A DNA stretch of 64,000 bases from Capnocytophaga sp. oral taxon 878 (GTDB lineage Bacteria > Bacteroidota > Bacteroidia > Flavobacteriales > Flavobacteriaceae). Both the position numbers and the translations under genes were made by a program. How positions within the stretch are numbered: the stretch's first letter is position 1; each line of letters begins with the position of its first letter. The notes under the pieces are model-generated. The model had not been told where the DNA came from. It did not search any database and worked only from the letters and a program-made list of their open reading frames with translations. Shown here one piece after another: positions 34,018 to 41,607 of this stretch. The stretch is taken from NCBI RefSeq assembly GCF_002999135.1, contig NZ_CP027229.1, forward strand, positions 2,455,501 through 2,519,500. The letters are read 5' to 3'.

Positions 34018-35244
34018 ATGAGTACTCCAAAAACCTCCTATACCACTGCTACCCAGCAGATAAAAGAAGCTATTCTCAGCAGTCAATATACGGCTGCTAA
34101 GCAAGTAAATGCCTTGCAACTCTCCTTGTATTACGGCGTAGGGCGCTATGTCTCTCAAAATACCCGCAAAGGGGTATGGGGAACAGGAGCTATAAAAGCT
34201 ATTTCCGAACAACTCCATAAAGAGCTACCAGGACTTAGAGGTTTTAGCGAACGCAATATCAAAAATATGCGTGCCTTTTATGAGGCGTGGCAGGAGTTAG
34301 ATACTAATTTGGAAACTACATTTTCTAAACTGCAAAGGTCTGATAACAAAGGTCTTATTAATTCGGCAGCCGTAGCTGCCGAATTAGAAACAACAGAAGC
34401 ACCCATATTGTTACCGCGCTTTGATATGCTTTATGACAATGCTTTTCTTGAGGTACCATTTACTCATCATAGTATTATCATAGCAAAAGTGAAGGATATA
34501 GAAGAGCGTTTGTTTTACATTCGCAAATGTGCCAAAGAACATCTTAGTAAGTATACTTTGATGAAGTTTATAGATGAAGGTATCTTCCCAAAGGAACCTA
34601 TCCCTAATAATTTCTCCCAAACGCTCCCTTCCAAGAATTTAGCCCGTAAAGCAGTTGAAATGTTCAAAGATGAGTACTTGCTCGATTTTATCAATGTAGA
34701 AGAGATAGGAGAACGAGACCTCGCTGATATAGACGAACGAGTAGTAGAACAACAGATTATCCACAATGTAAAGAATTTTATTATGACTTTCGGCAAAGAT
34801 TTTACTTTTGTAGGTAATCAATACCATTTGGAAGTGTTTGATATAGAACAATACCCCGATTTGCTCTTCTTTAACCGCGAACTTAACTGTTTGGTGTGTG
34901 TAGAACTCAAAAAAGGAGATTTCAAACCCTCTTATTTAGGACAACTCACCACCTATTTGCGAATTTTAGATGACACAGTAAAGAAACCACACGAAAATCC
35001 TACCATTGGTATCATTCTTTGTAAAGACTTTAATAAAGATTTTGTACAATATGTCATTCAAGACTATCACAAGCCAATGGGAGTAGCTCGTTATACCACT
35101 ACTGCCGAAATGCCTGAACAATTTCAGCGTGTATTACCCAATATAGAAGAGTTGCGCAAAGTATTAGCAAATCAGCCACCGATATCGATACCAAATTCAT
35201 CGCCGATACCCAAAAAGAAATCGACAAACTCAAAAACGACTTAA
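34018..35244 (+). CDS. YhcG/DUF1016-type PDDEXK nuclease, cassette-borne
   Basis: 408 residues. N-terminal DUF1016 helical domain (about 10-150, YGVGRYVSQNT ... GFSERNIKNMRAFYEAW) and C-terminal PDDEXK nuclease core with Asp281, Glu296 and Lys298 (YPDLLFF ... VCVELKKG). Family members are linked to DNA cleavage, recombination and defence; activity here is inferred. Residues from about 386 to 408 are translated from the duplicated tatA 3' end in another frame (ISIPNSSPIPKKKSTNSKTT), so the native C-terminus may be altered. Composition is strand-neutral (34321-34380: C13 G12 A17 T18) whereas the tatA line 33841-33900 is C23 G8 A24 T5, consistent with recent insertion. Confidence 0.9.
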   Translation: MSTPKTSYTTATQQIKEAILSSQYTAAKQVNALQLSLYYGVGRYVSQNTRKGVWGTGAIKAISEQLHKELPGLRGFSERNIKNMRAFYEAWQELDTNLETTFSKLQRSDNKGLINSAAVAAELETTEAPILLPRFDMLYDNAFLEVPFTHHSIIIAKVKDIEERLFYIRKCAKEHLSKYTLMKFIDEGIFPKEPIPNNFSQTLPSKNLARKAVEMFKDEYLLDFINVEEIGERDLADIDERVVEQQIIHNVKNFIMTFGKDFTFVGNQYHLEVFDIEQYPDLLFFNRELNCLVCVELKKGDFKPSYLGQLTTYLRILDDTVKKPHENPTIGIILCKDFNKDFVQYVIQDYHKPMGVARYTTTAEMPEQFQRVLPNIEELRKVLANQPPISIPNSSPIPKKKSTNSKTT

Positions 35245-35258
35245 CAAAATGAAACCCC
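35174..35258 (+). repeat. 85-bp direct repeat, right copy
   Basis: Second copy of 33893-33977. It supplies the last ~23 codons and stop region of yhcG in one frame and the ATG of the lipoprotein gene in another. Confidence 0.95.
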
Positions 35259-36340
35259 TCTTAAGCGCCATATTGCTACTCTGTTGCAGCTGCCACCAAT
35301 ATATCTCATCCTCTCCTGCCCAAGAAGAGGCAGCCAAAACAACCACTGTGGTTTATACACAACAGAAGGATTCAGCAGCCAGTAAACACCCTAAAACAGG
35401 AAAAATAGGCAACCCTATTGATTATAACAAAGAGCCTACCATCAAAGAAGTTTATGTAACCACCCGCGATAGTATTGATTTTTATGAGGAAGCCGACGAC
35501 AAAAGCGCACGTCTTGGCAAATTACCCTATGCCGAAGAAGTAGAGGTAGTTCAAGAACTTAACTCTTGGTATGGCATAAAACAGCGCACCCAAAGAAAGT
35601 ACAAGCGCAATGGCGAAGACATTATCTTGTGGCAATGGGAAAAACTCTTTATTAAAAAAGAACAAACAGGTGATATTAGCCAAATAAAACTCAACTATAA
35701 AGACCTGATTACTACTGAAGACAAGAAACCGCTCAAGAAGATAAACATTCGTTTTGTGACTAAAGACGAATATCTCGCTCAAAAAGCCAATGCCGTTAAT
35801 TTTATAGACACTACCACCACCATCAAAAAAGTAAAAGGGAAACTGCGCCTTCCTTGTCAGGAGTGTAAAAACAAATATATTACTTATATTGATAGCCTTG
35901 CGCCTAAGTACGATGACAATAGAATAGAACATACCTATATAGGGGAAATACCCTTTCTAAATCAATATCTTATCAGTACTACATACTATGAAGATTGGGA
36001 TTATACCTTGATTGACAAAACTACAGGTAAAAAGGTTTATTTACCCGCTTCCCCTTACATCACCCCCGATAAGCAGCATCTCATCATCCTTTTCGACAAT
36101 GTTTGGGAAAGTATTACTGAATTTTCACTTTATAGTATTGAAGGAACAAATAAAATAAAGCAAGTATTTTCAACCACTTTTACTCAGTGGGCATTAGTAT
36201 TAGATGAAAAGGATAGAGAACAAGTCTTTATGGGAAGTGACGGGAATCTCTATGCCAAAGTAATTAATGTCTCTGTTCGTTGGGATCAAAAAGGTCACTA
36301 TAACCCACGAGGTCAGTATATCTGTATCAGCCTTAAATAA
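35249..36340 (+). CDS. Lipoprotein with SH3-like domain
   Basis: 363 residues with lipobox LLLCCSC and thus outer-membrane or periplasmic anchoring. Residues about 70-115 (VYVTTRDSIDFYEEADDKSARLGKLPYAEEVEVVQELNSWYGIK) look like a bacterial SH3 domain, often a cell-wall-binding module. The remainder is beta-rich with one CxxC pair (LPCQECKN). The ATG overlaps the stop of the tatA 3' copy, indicating this gene was originally coupled directly to tatA. Function unknown. Confidence 0.75.
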   Translation: MKPLLSAILLLCCSCHQYISSSPAQEEAAKTTTVVYTQQKDSAASKHPKTGKIGNPIDYNKEPTIKEVYVTTRDSIDFYEEADDKSARLGKLPYAEEVEVVQELNSWYGIKQRTQRKYKRNGEDIILWQWEKLFIKKEQTGDISQIKLNYKDLITTEDKKPLKKINIRFVTKDEYLAQKANAVNFIDTTTTIKKVKGKLRLPCQECKNKYITYIDSLAPKYDDNRIEHTYIGEIPFLNQYLISTTYYEDWDYTLIDKTTGKKVYLPASPYITPDKQHLIILFDNVWESITEFSLYSIEGTNKIKQVFSTTFTQWALVLDEKDREQVFMGSDGNLYAKVINVSVRWDQKGHYNPRGQYICISLK

Positions 36341-36354
36341 TAAATCAAACTTAT

Positions 36355-37224
36355 ATGAATTACAAAACGCTTACTACATTATTAGCCTTTGCTCTTTGCC
36401 TATTGGCTTGCAACGCACAAGAAAGATTCACTACCCTACCCAAAAAAAACTGGGAATGGTTAAACCTTCACGGCAAAGTTAAAAAGCTAGAAACTGTCAA
36501 GCAAATGATGCCTAATTACCTACCACACAGATATGAGGGTTCTGGAACTATCTCCTCAACTATTTCCTTTAATACAGCTGGGTATGTTCAGCAAATAAAA
36601 ACGTATGATGATATTCAAAAGGAGGTTACAACAGCAAATTATGTTTACGACACTCAGCATAACCTCATTACTGAAACAGTAGTAACCCTCTCTGATCAAG
36701 GCGCTCCTTTAGATAGAAAAACTATTCATTATAGATATAACCAAGTAGGTAAAGTAATTCAAAAAGATGAATATATAAACGACCAATACGCTTTCAAAAA
36801 TCTTTATTCTTATGATGAAAAAGGAAGATTCTCCAAAAAGAACACCATTCCTATTAGCGAAAAAGATTCTTTAACCTCACAAACAACTTATTCTTATAAT
36901 GACAAGTATTACGATACTGTAACGACAATTACGTATCCAAAAGGAAAGTCCACAGCTAAAGTATTTAGATATAAATATGACAACCAAAATAATCTGATAG
37001 AAATGGAATATAAGATTTATAAAAAGTTTATTAAAGTTCTTTCTACTTACAATGAAAACAAGGATGAAATCTCAAATAAATATTTTTCAGAAGGGGAACA
37101 ACAAAGTGAAGAAATCTACGAGTACGAATACGATAAGCAACACAACCCCATAAAGAAAAGAACCTTAACAGGCAGTCGCGATTTACATAACATAAAAACA
37201 ATAAAATACGAGTATTATGAATAA
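36355..37224 (+). CDS. Lipoprotein with YD-like beta repeats
   Basis: 289 residues, lipobox CLLACNAQ. The mature region is a series of 20-25-residue strand pairs with YxYDxxxN or YNxxG turns (YVYDTQHNLITETVVT, YRYNQVGKVIQKDEYI, YKYDNQNNLIEMEYKI), as in RHS/YD-type or MORN-like proteins. Probably an extracytoplasmic structural or binding protein. The stop overlaps the RraB-like ATG at 37217. Confidence 0.7.
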   Translation: MNYKTLTTLLAFALCLLACNAQERFTTLPKKNWEWLNLHGKVKKLETVKQMMPNYLPHRYEGSGTISSTISFNTAGYVQQIKTYDDIQKEVTTANYVYDTQHNLITETVVTLSDQGAPLDRKTIHYRYNQVGKVIQKDEYINDQYAFKNLYSYDEKGRFSKKNTIPISEKDSLTSQTTYSYNDKYYDTVTTITYPKGKSTAKVFRYKYDNQNNLIEMEYKIYKKFIKVLSTYNENKDEISNKYFSEGEQQSEEIYEYEYDKQHNPIKKRTLTGSRDLHNIKTIKYEYYE

Positions 37225-37378
37225 TAAAATTTCCCCCAACGAAGAATATCCCTATATGGTGGAAGCTACCCGTGAAGACAGTCCGCTAGATATTGATGAT
37301 ATCGTATGGGATTTGTTAGAACTTGCCTCTCCTTTTGAAGGCAATTACGACGGCTGGGGCTGTGTAAATGTACAATAA
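37217..37378 (+). CDS. RraB-domain-like mini-protein
   Basis: 53 residues, MNNKISPNEEYPYMVEATRE then ... LLELASPFEGNYDGWGCVNVQ. The tail has the pattern of the C-terminal end of RraB proteins (G.YDGW), which regulate RNase E. It is far shorter than full RraB, so it is either a truncated relic or a minimal member. It overlaps the upstream lipoprotein gene by 8 nt. Short length keeps confidence low. Confidence 0.4.
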   Translation: MNNKISPNEEYPYMVEATREDSPLDIDDIVWDLLELASPFEGNYDGWGCVNVQ

Positions 37379-37432
37379 ATATGAATCACACTTTACTTGG
37401 TAAAGTATTAATAATAAATTGAAAAATTGAAA

Positions 37433-38347
37433 ATGAAGTATTCTAAAATAATTGACTCTATTTATGAGCAAGTATTAAAGGGAGAAAATGGTGGTAAAAT
37501 GCCTACTTATATTCCCGAATTGGCACAAGTAAACCCTGAGAAGTTTGGGGTGTATTTTTATAGCCTTAACAAGCAATCCTATGGTATTGGTGATTGTGAT
37601 GAGAAGTTTTCGGCACAAAGTATTGCTAAGGTGCTTGCGCTATCACTTGCTTATAGTATTATTGGCGACCAGCTGTGGCGCCGTGTAGATGTGGAGCCTT
37701 CGGGCACTTCGTTTAACTCGCTGATACAGCTTGAGGCTGATAATGGCATACCGCGTAACCCGCTTATTAATTCTGGGGCAATAGTGGTGTGTGATATCTT
37801 GCTTTCTATCTTGGAAGATGCTCCTTCGGATTTTCTTACCTTTGTGCGTGAATTGGCTAATGACGATAGTATTAACTACTCGGTATTAGTAGCCGAGTCG
37901 GAAAAATCGGTGGGGTATAGGAACTTTGCTTTGTGTTACTATATCAAATCATTGGGGAATATTGAGAATGATCCTATTGAGGTGCTTAACTTCTACTTTA
38001 AACTTTGCTCATTGGAGCTTACTTGCAAATCATTGGCGTATATATTCTCTTTTCTTGCTAATGATGGTATCCGTATGCATGACCGTGTACAGATACTAAC
38101 GGAGACTTGCACTAAGCGTGTGAATGCGCTGATGCAGACTTGTGGTTTTTATGATGAATCGGGGGAGTTTGCTTTTAAAGTGGGTTTGCCTGGCAAGAGT
38201 GGTGTAGGTGGGGGTATTGTTGCCTTATTGCCTAATCATTACAGTATAGCGGTATGGAGCCCTAAGCTGAATGAGAAGGGTAATTCATACAGGGGGATGA
38301 AGTTTTTGGAGGAGTTCACGGCGCAAACGCATACTTCTATTTTTTAA
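37433..38347 (+). CDS. glsA: Glutaminase
   Basis: Hydrolyses glutamine to glutamate and ammonia. About 304 residues from the ATG at 37433 (the TTG 6 bp upstream is less likely). Serine-dependent fold with catalytic Ser63 and Lys66 (FSAQSIAKVL) plus NPLINSGAIVV and VGLPGKSGVGGGIVA. Monocistronic, ending in a hairpin convergent with merR. Near its 3' end the plus strand is strongly G/T-rich (38161-38220: G27 T20 A9 C4). Confidence 0.95.
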   Translation: MKYSKIIDSIYEQVLKGENGGKMPTYIPELAQVNPEKFGVYFYSLNKQSYGIGDCDEKFSAQSIAKVLALSLAYSIIGDQLWRRVDVEPSGTSFNSLIQLEADNGIPRNPLINSGAIVVCDILLSILEDAPSDFLTFVRELANDDSINYSVLVAESEKSVGYRNFALCYYIKSLGNIENDPIEVLNFYFKLCSLELTCKSLAYIFSFLANDGIRMHDRVQILTETCTKRVNALMQTCGFYDESGEFAFKVGLPGKSGVGGGIVALLPNHYSIAVWSPKLNEKGNSYRGMKFLEEFTAQTHTSIF

Positions 38348-38360
38348 AATAGGGTATAAG

Positions 38361-38400
38361 AGTGAGAGGTAAGAAATATAGCATTTCTTACCTCTTACTT
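38361..38400. terminator. Terminator between glsA and merR
   Basis: AGAGGTAAGAAAT and ATTTCTTACCTCT pair around a short loop at 38378-38382; shared by convergent genes. Confidence 0.7.
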
Positions 38401-38411
38401 TTATCTTATAG

Positions 38412-38744
38412 TTAATTTAGGGCTTTTTTTATGTTTAAAAGCTCTTGTTTTACGCTTTCTAACTTTGCGATTATTTCGTAGTTGGAGAGCGTTTTTTGTG
38501 TATCTTCTTTCAGGCGTTGGCGGGCGCCTTCAAGGGTAAAGCCTTGTTCTTTAACAAGGTGGTAGATGAGTTGTAGTTTCTTCACATCATCGGGGGTGAA
38601 TTTTCTGCCTGCAGACCCGTCTTTTTTGGGGCTGATGATTTTGAATTCTTTTTCCCAGAAGCGTATGAGCGATTGGTTTACGCCAAAGGCTTTGGCTACT
38701 TCGCCTATACTGTAGTATAATTTGTGTGGGAGAGAAACTACCAT
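38412..38744 (-). CDS. MerR-family transcription regulator
   Basis: 110 residues: winged helix-turn-helix (YYSIGEVAKAFGVNQSLIRFWEKEF, recognition helix and wing with RKFTPDDV) plus a short coiled coil. The absence of a C-terminal effector domain marks the small flavobacterial type. It lies 8 bp after a lysozyme-like gene, so the two are probably co-expressed. Confidence 0.88.
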   Translation of the reverse strand: MVVSLPHKLYYSIGEVAKAFGVNQSLIRFWEKEFKIISPKKDGSAGRKFTPDDVKKLQLIYHLVKEQGFTLEGARQRLKEDTQKTLSNYEIIAKLESVKQELLNIKKALN

Positions 38745-38751
38745 AATGTAA

Positions 38752-39495
38752 TTATAATTGATAATTAATTAGCGCGAGCTGTGGTATGGTGTTGTTATCA
38801 GGCTGCGGTGTATCTGTATTATCAATTGGTAATTGTTCGGTTTTAACGGAGTTGATTGTGGGGTGTTCTTCGGCTGTGATATGTGAGGTATCGTAGCCTG
38901 CGAAGTGTTTTAGATAGTTCTGCAAGGTGATGCCGTTACCATCGGCAAAGTTATAGTTACCTTTGTGTTTGAAGAACTTACGCACTGAGGTGGCGCCTGC
39001 CAGGTGTGCTGCGGCTAATATGCCGGACTCGGTAATTTCGATGCCATTGATTTTTTTGCCTGCGAATTTTGCGATTTCTTTGCGCAGGAACCATTTGCTG
39101 TGCTGAAGGCTCATAACGAATACTTCTTCTTGTTGTTGGGGTGAATTGAGGAATGCCTCTGTGTTGGTTACGCCGAAGAAGCGTAATATTCGTTTGCCAA
39201 ACTGGTATTTGCCCATATAACCGAATCGGTTTACTACTGTGTAGCTTCCGCGTGATTCGCGGTATGCGAGGGCTTCTTTAAAACCTACAAATGTTTTGCC
39301 AGCGTGTAGGGCACTGTAAGTAATTAGTTTTGCTTCGCTATTGTTTTCGGCTGGTATAGCGGTAGCCAGTTGAGGTATATCGGTTGTAAAGTTGGCAGGG
39401 ACTGTCATTACTTTAACTTCTTCATCTTTGATGGTGAAACCTAGGAAAGAGAACACCATAATCACAAAAAAATACCTCTTTTTTAAATATTTCAT
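38752..39495 (-). CDS. Lysozyme-like secreted protein
   Basis: 247 residues. N-terminal signal anchor (about 6-22) and a central lysozyme-fold domain (about 70-200) with a plausible catalytic Glu80 in ALAYRESRGSY and conserved NRFGYMGKYQFG and ILAAAHLAG. Probably cleaves peptidoglycan in the periplasm. Together with the downstream MerR gene it makes a two-gene leftward unit. Confidence 0.75.
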   Translation of the reverse strand: MKYLKKRYFFVIMVFSFLGFTIKDEEVKVMTVPANFTTDIPQLATAIPAENNSEAKLITYSALHAGKTFVGFKEALAYRESRGSYTVVNRFGYMGKYQFGKRILRFFGVTNTEAFLNSPQQQEEVFVMSLQHSKWFLRKEIAKFAGKKINGIEITESGILAAAHLAGATSVRKFFKHKGNYNFADGNGITLQNYLKHFAGYDTSHITAEEHPTINSVKTEQLPIDNTDTPQPDNNTIPQLALINYQL

Positions 39496-39808
39496 AAAAC
39501 TTGTTTTCTTTAAGACTTATAGCACTTTGGGGGTCCCGAAAGTGCCTGCTTAAAATTAATTCGGGGGCAAAAGTACGACTTTTTTTTGAATTGACAAAAT
39601 TGGGGTGGTTTTTTGGGGAGGTAAGAGGTAAGAGAGGGGGTAGGGGAGAGGAGATAGGGGCTGGCTGTCCTTCGCGACATACTTAGCTGTGCCAGCTCGC
39701 TAACTATCCTTCGTTTATAGTTCGTTTATCCTTCGTTATTCGTTCGTTTAAAGTAGGTGAGGGGTGAGAGGTAAGAGGTAGGAGGGTGGGGGAGGGGTGG
39801 GGTAAAAA
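39496..39808. repeat. Repeat locus R4, inverted orientation
   Basis: G-rich on the plus strand (GAGGTAAGAGG, GGGGGTAGGGG). Read on the minus strand it contains AAACGAACG, AACGAAGGAT, AAACGAACTAT, AAACGAAGGAT, AGTTAGCGAGCTGGCACAGC, TAAGTATGTCGCGAAGGACAG over about 39661-39752. It lies between the lysozyme-like gene start and the barrel gene end, and there is no gene in it. Confidence 0.75.
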
Positions 39809-39840
39809 AAAGCCCCTTGCGTATTGGGGCAAGGGGCTTT
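39809..39840 (-). terminator. Terminator of the barrel/TPR operon
   Basis: AAAGCCCCTTGC and GCAAGGGGCTTT with an 8-nt loop; on the minus strand the stem is followed by a T-run. It lies 18 bp after the barrel gene stop. Confidence 0.75.
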
Positions 39841-39857
39841 GGGTGTGTTGTTATGTA

Positions 39858-41600
39858 TTAGTCTTTAAATGAGAACAGGTATCTTATTCCTGCGAATATT
39901 TGTACTCCGTGTGAGGGGTAGTAGGCCCATAGTTTGTGGTTTTGGGAGCTTAGGTTGTTGGCTTTTGCGAATACTTGCCAGTGCTTGTTAAAGGTATAGT
40001 CGGCGTGTAGGTTTACGTCTATATATCCGCTGAGATTTACTTTGGCAGGGGTGGCTATTAGGGGTAGTTCGTAGTCTAAATCATAGCGTTCGCCGGTGTA
40101 GAATAGGTCGAGCCCAGCAAATAGGTTGGGTAGTATTTTAAAATCGGTATTGAGTGACACGCGTATGTTGGGTAGGTTCCAGGCTGTTTTGTCGCGCTGG
40201 GTGCGTGCTTGGTAATTGTTATATTTGCCTTCGAAATTAAAATAGACTATATCTTTGAGTTTGCCTTCAATACTGGCTAAGAATTCAAAGTCGGCCAATT
40301 CATCATATATTACTTTGAAGGAGTTATAGTATTGGTAGGGTAGTATTTGGGTGGTGAGGGGGCTTTCGGTAAGGGTGGTGAACAAGGGGTGTTCTTTGCT
40401 TTGGCGATAGCTACCTTGTACGCGGTATTGCAAATCGGTAGTTACTTTGCCATTTAGTCCTACAAAGGCATCGACTTGTACGTTGGTGGGTTTGATTTCT
40501 TGCATAGGGGCTATGAAGGGGTTTTCATTGCTTAACTTGGCAAGGGTGTTTTGTTGTAGTTTGCCGCGTATTCCTGCTGCTAAGATGGCATTTGGGGAGA
40601 AGCTGTAGGTGGCTTCTACATCTGGATAGGGGCGGAATTTGTTTTGGTTGGACTGGTTTGCGTCGGCATATACTAATGATAGTCCTAATTTTAGTGAAAG
40701 GGCATCTACATTTAATACGTATGAAGGGTTAATGCCGAATAGCATCCAGCGGTTGTTGATTTCATTAATGAGGTTGTTTTCTCTGTTAAAGCTACCTTCA
40801 TAGTAATCTAATAGTACGCGTGCGCGTATAAATTGGTCTTCGGTAAGGGGAACCTCGAAGGTAGGAAGGGCTTTGAGGTTTAGTTCTTTGCTTTTGAAAT
40901 GGTCGGATAGGGCATCGACGTTAAAATCAAGTCCTTTAAAGTAAGGGTTTTCCCACTGTAGGTAACCTCCTACGCCATAGTCGAGGTATATTTGCTGTAC
41001 ATCATCTACTTTGCCGCGTAGTTCATTACGGGTGTATACATTGGGGCGTATGCCGTACCAGTTGTGCATTCTTCTTCCTAGATAGCCATTTAAGCCCCAT
41101 ATCAGCTCTTGGCCTTGGTAGTCATAGTGTAGTTTGGCTTTGCTTAGGGCGTAGTTACTTTCGGGTATAACGTCATCTACATCACCGTTGCTTGATAGGT
41201 GATTAGCCAGCAGAGAAAGCTTGCTATTATCATTTACTGGATAGGTTATATTAGCATCGGCATATAGAGTGTTTAACATACCAAAACCTGCTCCTATATA
41301 TGAATCATGATATTCATCACGTATGATTTTTGGTTTTACGGGAGCTGCTTTTCCTTTTTCGGGTACAAAAGTAGAAGCTACAGGTACCGAGTTGATAGGA
41401 TAGCTTACTTTTTTCTTTTTCACAGTAAGCGAGTCTTTAATTTTAGCATCTTCCCGTTTTTTATAGGCGTCGGCTATAGTAGGGGCGTATGATTTTACCA
41501 CTTCTACAACTTTGGTAGAGAGGCTATCTTTGCGGCTTTGCGCTATAACAGAGGTAGTGCAAGCAGCCAGCAATAAGGTTATTATAATGTATTTGTTCAT
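39858..41600 (-). CDS. Outer-membrane beta-barrel (TonB-receptor-like barrel without plug)
   Basis: 580 residues, signal peptide to VIAQ. A proline/lysine-rich region (about 30-95) precedes a large barrel of alternating strands (YRVQGSYRQSKEHPLFTTL, VNLHADYTFNKHWQVFAKANNL) ending in FAGIRYLFSFKD. It lacks the plug motifs of TonB receptors. The gene starts 7 bp after a large TPR protein gene, so the two form a unit; the TPR protein may assemble or feed the barrel. Confidence 0.8.
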   Translation of the reverse strand: MNKYIIITLLLAACTTSVIAQSRKDSLSTKVVEVVKSYAPTIADAYKKREDAKIKDSLTVKKKKVSYPINSVPVASTFVPEKGKAAPVKPKIIRDEYHDSYIGAGFGMLNTLYADANITYPVNDNSKLSLLANHLSSNGDVDDVIPESNYALSKAKLHYDYQGQELIWGLNGYLGRRMHNWYGIRPNVYTRNELRGKVDDVQQIYLDYGVGGYLQWENPYFKGLDFNVDALSDHFKSKELNLKALPTFEVPLTEDQFIRARVLLDYYEGSFNRENNLINEINNRWMLFGINPSYVLNVDALSLKLGLSLVYADANQSNQNKFRPYPDVEATYSFSPNAILAAGIRGKLQQNTLAKLSNENPFIAPMQEIKPTNVQVDAFVGLNGKVTTDLQYRVQGSYRQSKEHPLFTTLTESPLTTQILPYQYYNSFKVIYDELADFEFLASIEGKLKDIVYFNFEGKYNNYQARTQRDKTAWNLPNIRVSLNTDFKILPNLFAGLDLFYTGERYDLDYELPLIATPAKVNLSGYIDVNLHADYTFNKHWQVFAKANNLSSQNHKLWAYYPSHGVQIFAGIRYLFSFKD

Positions 41601-41607
41601 TTTGTGT

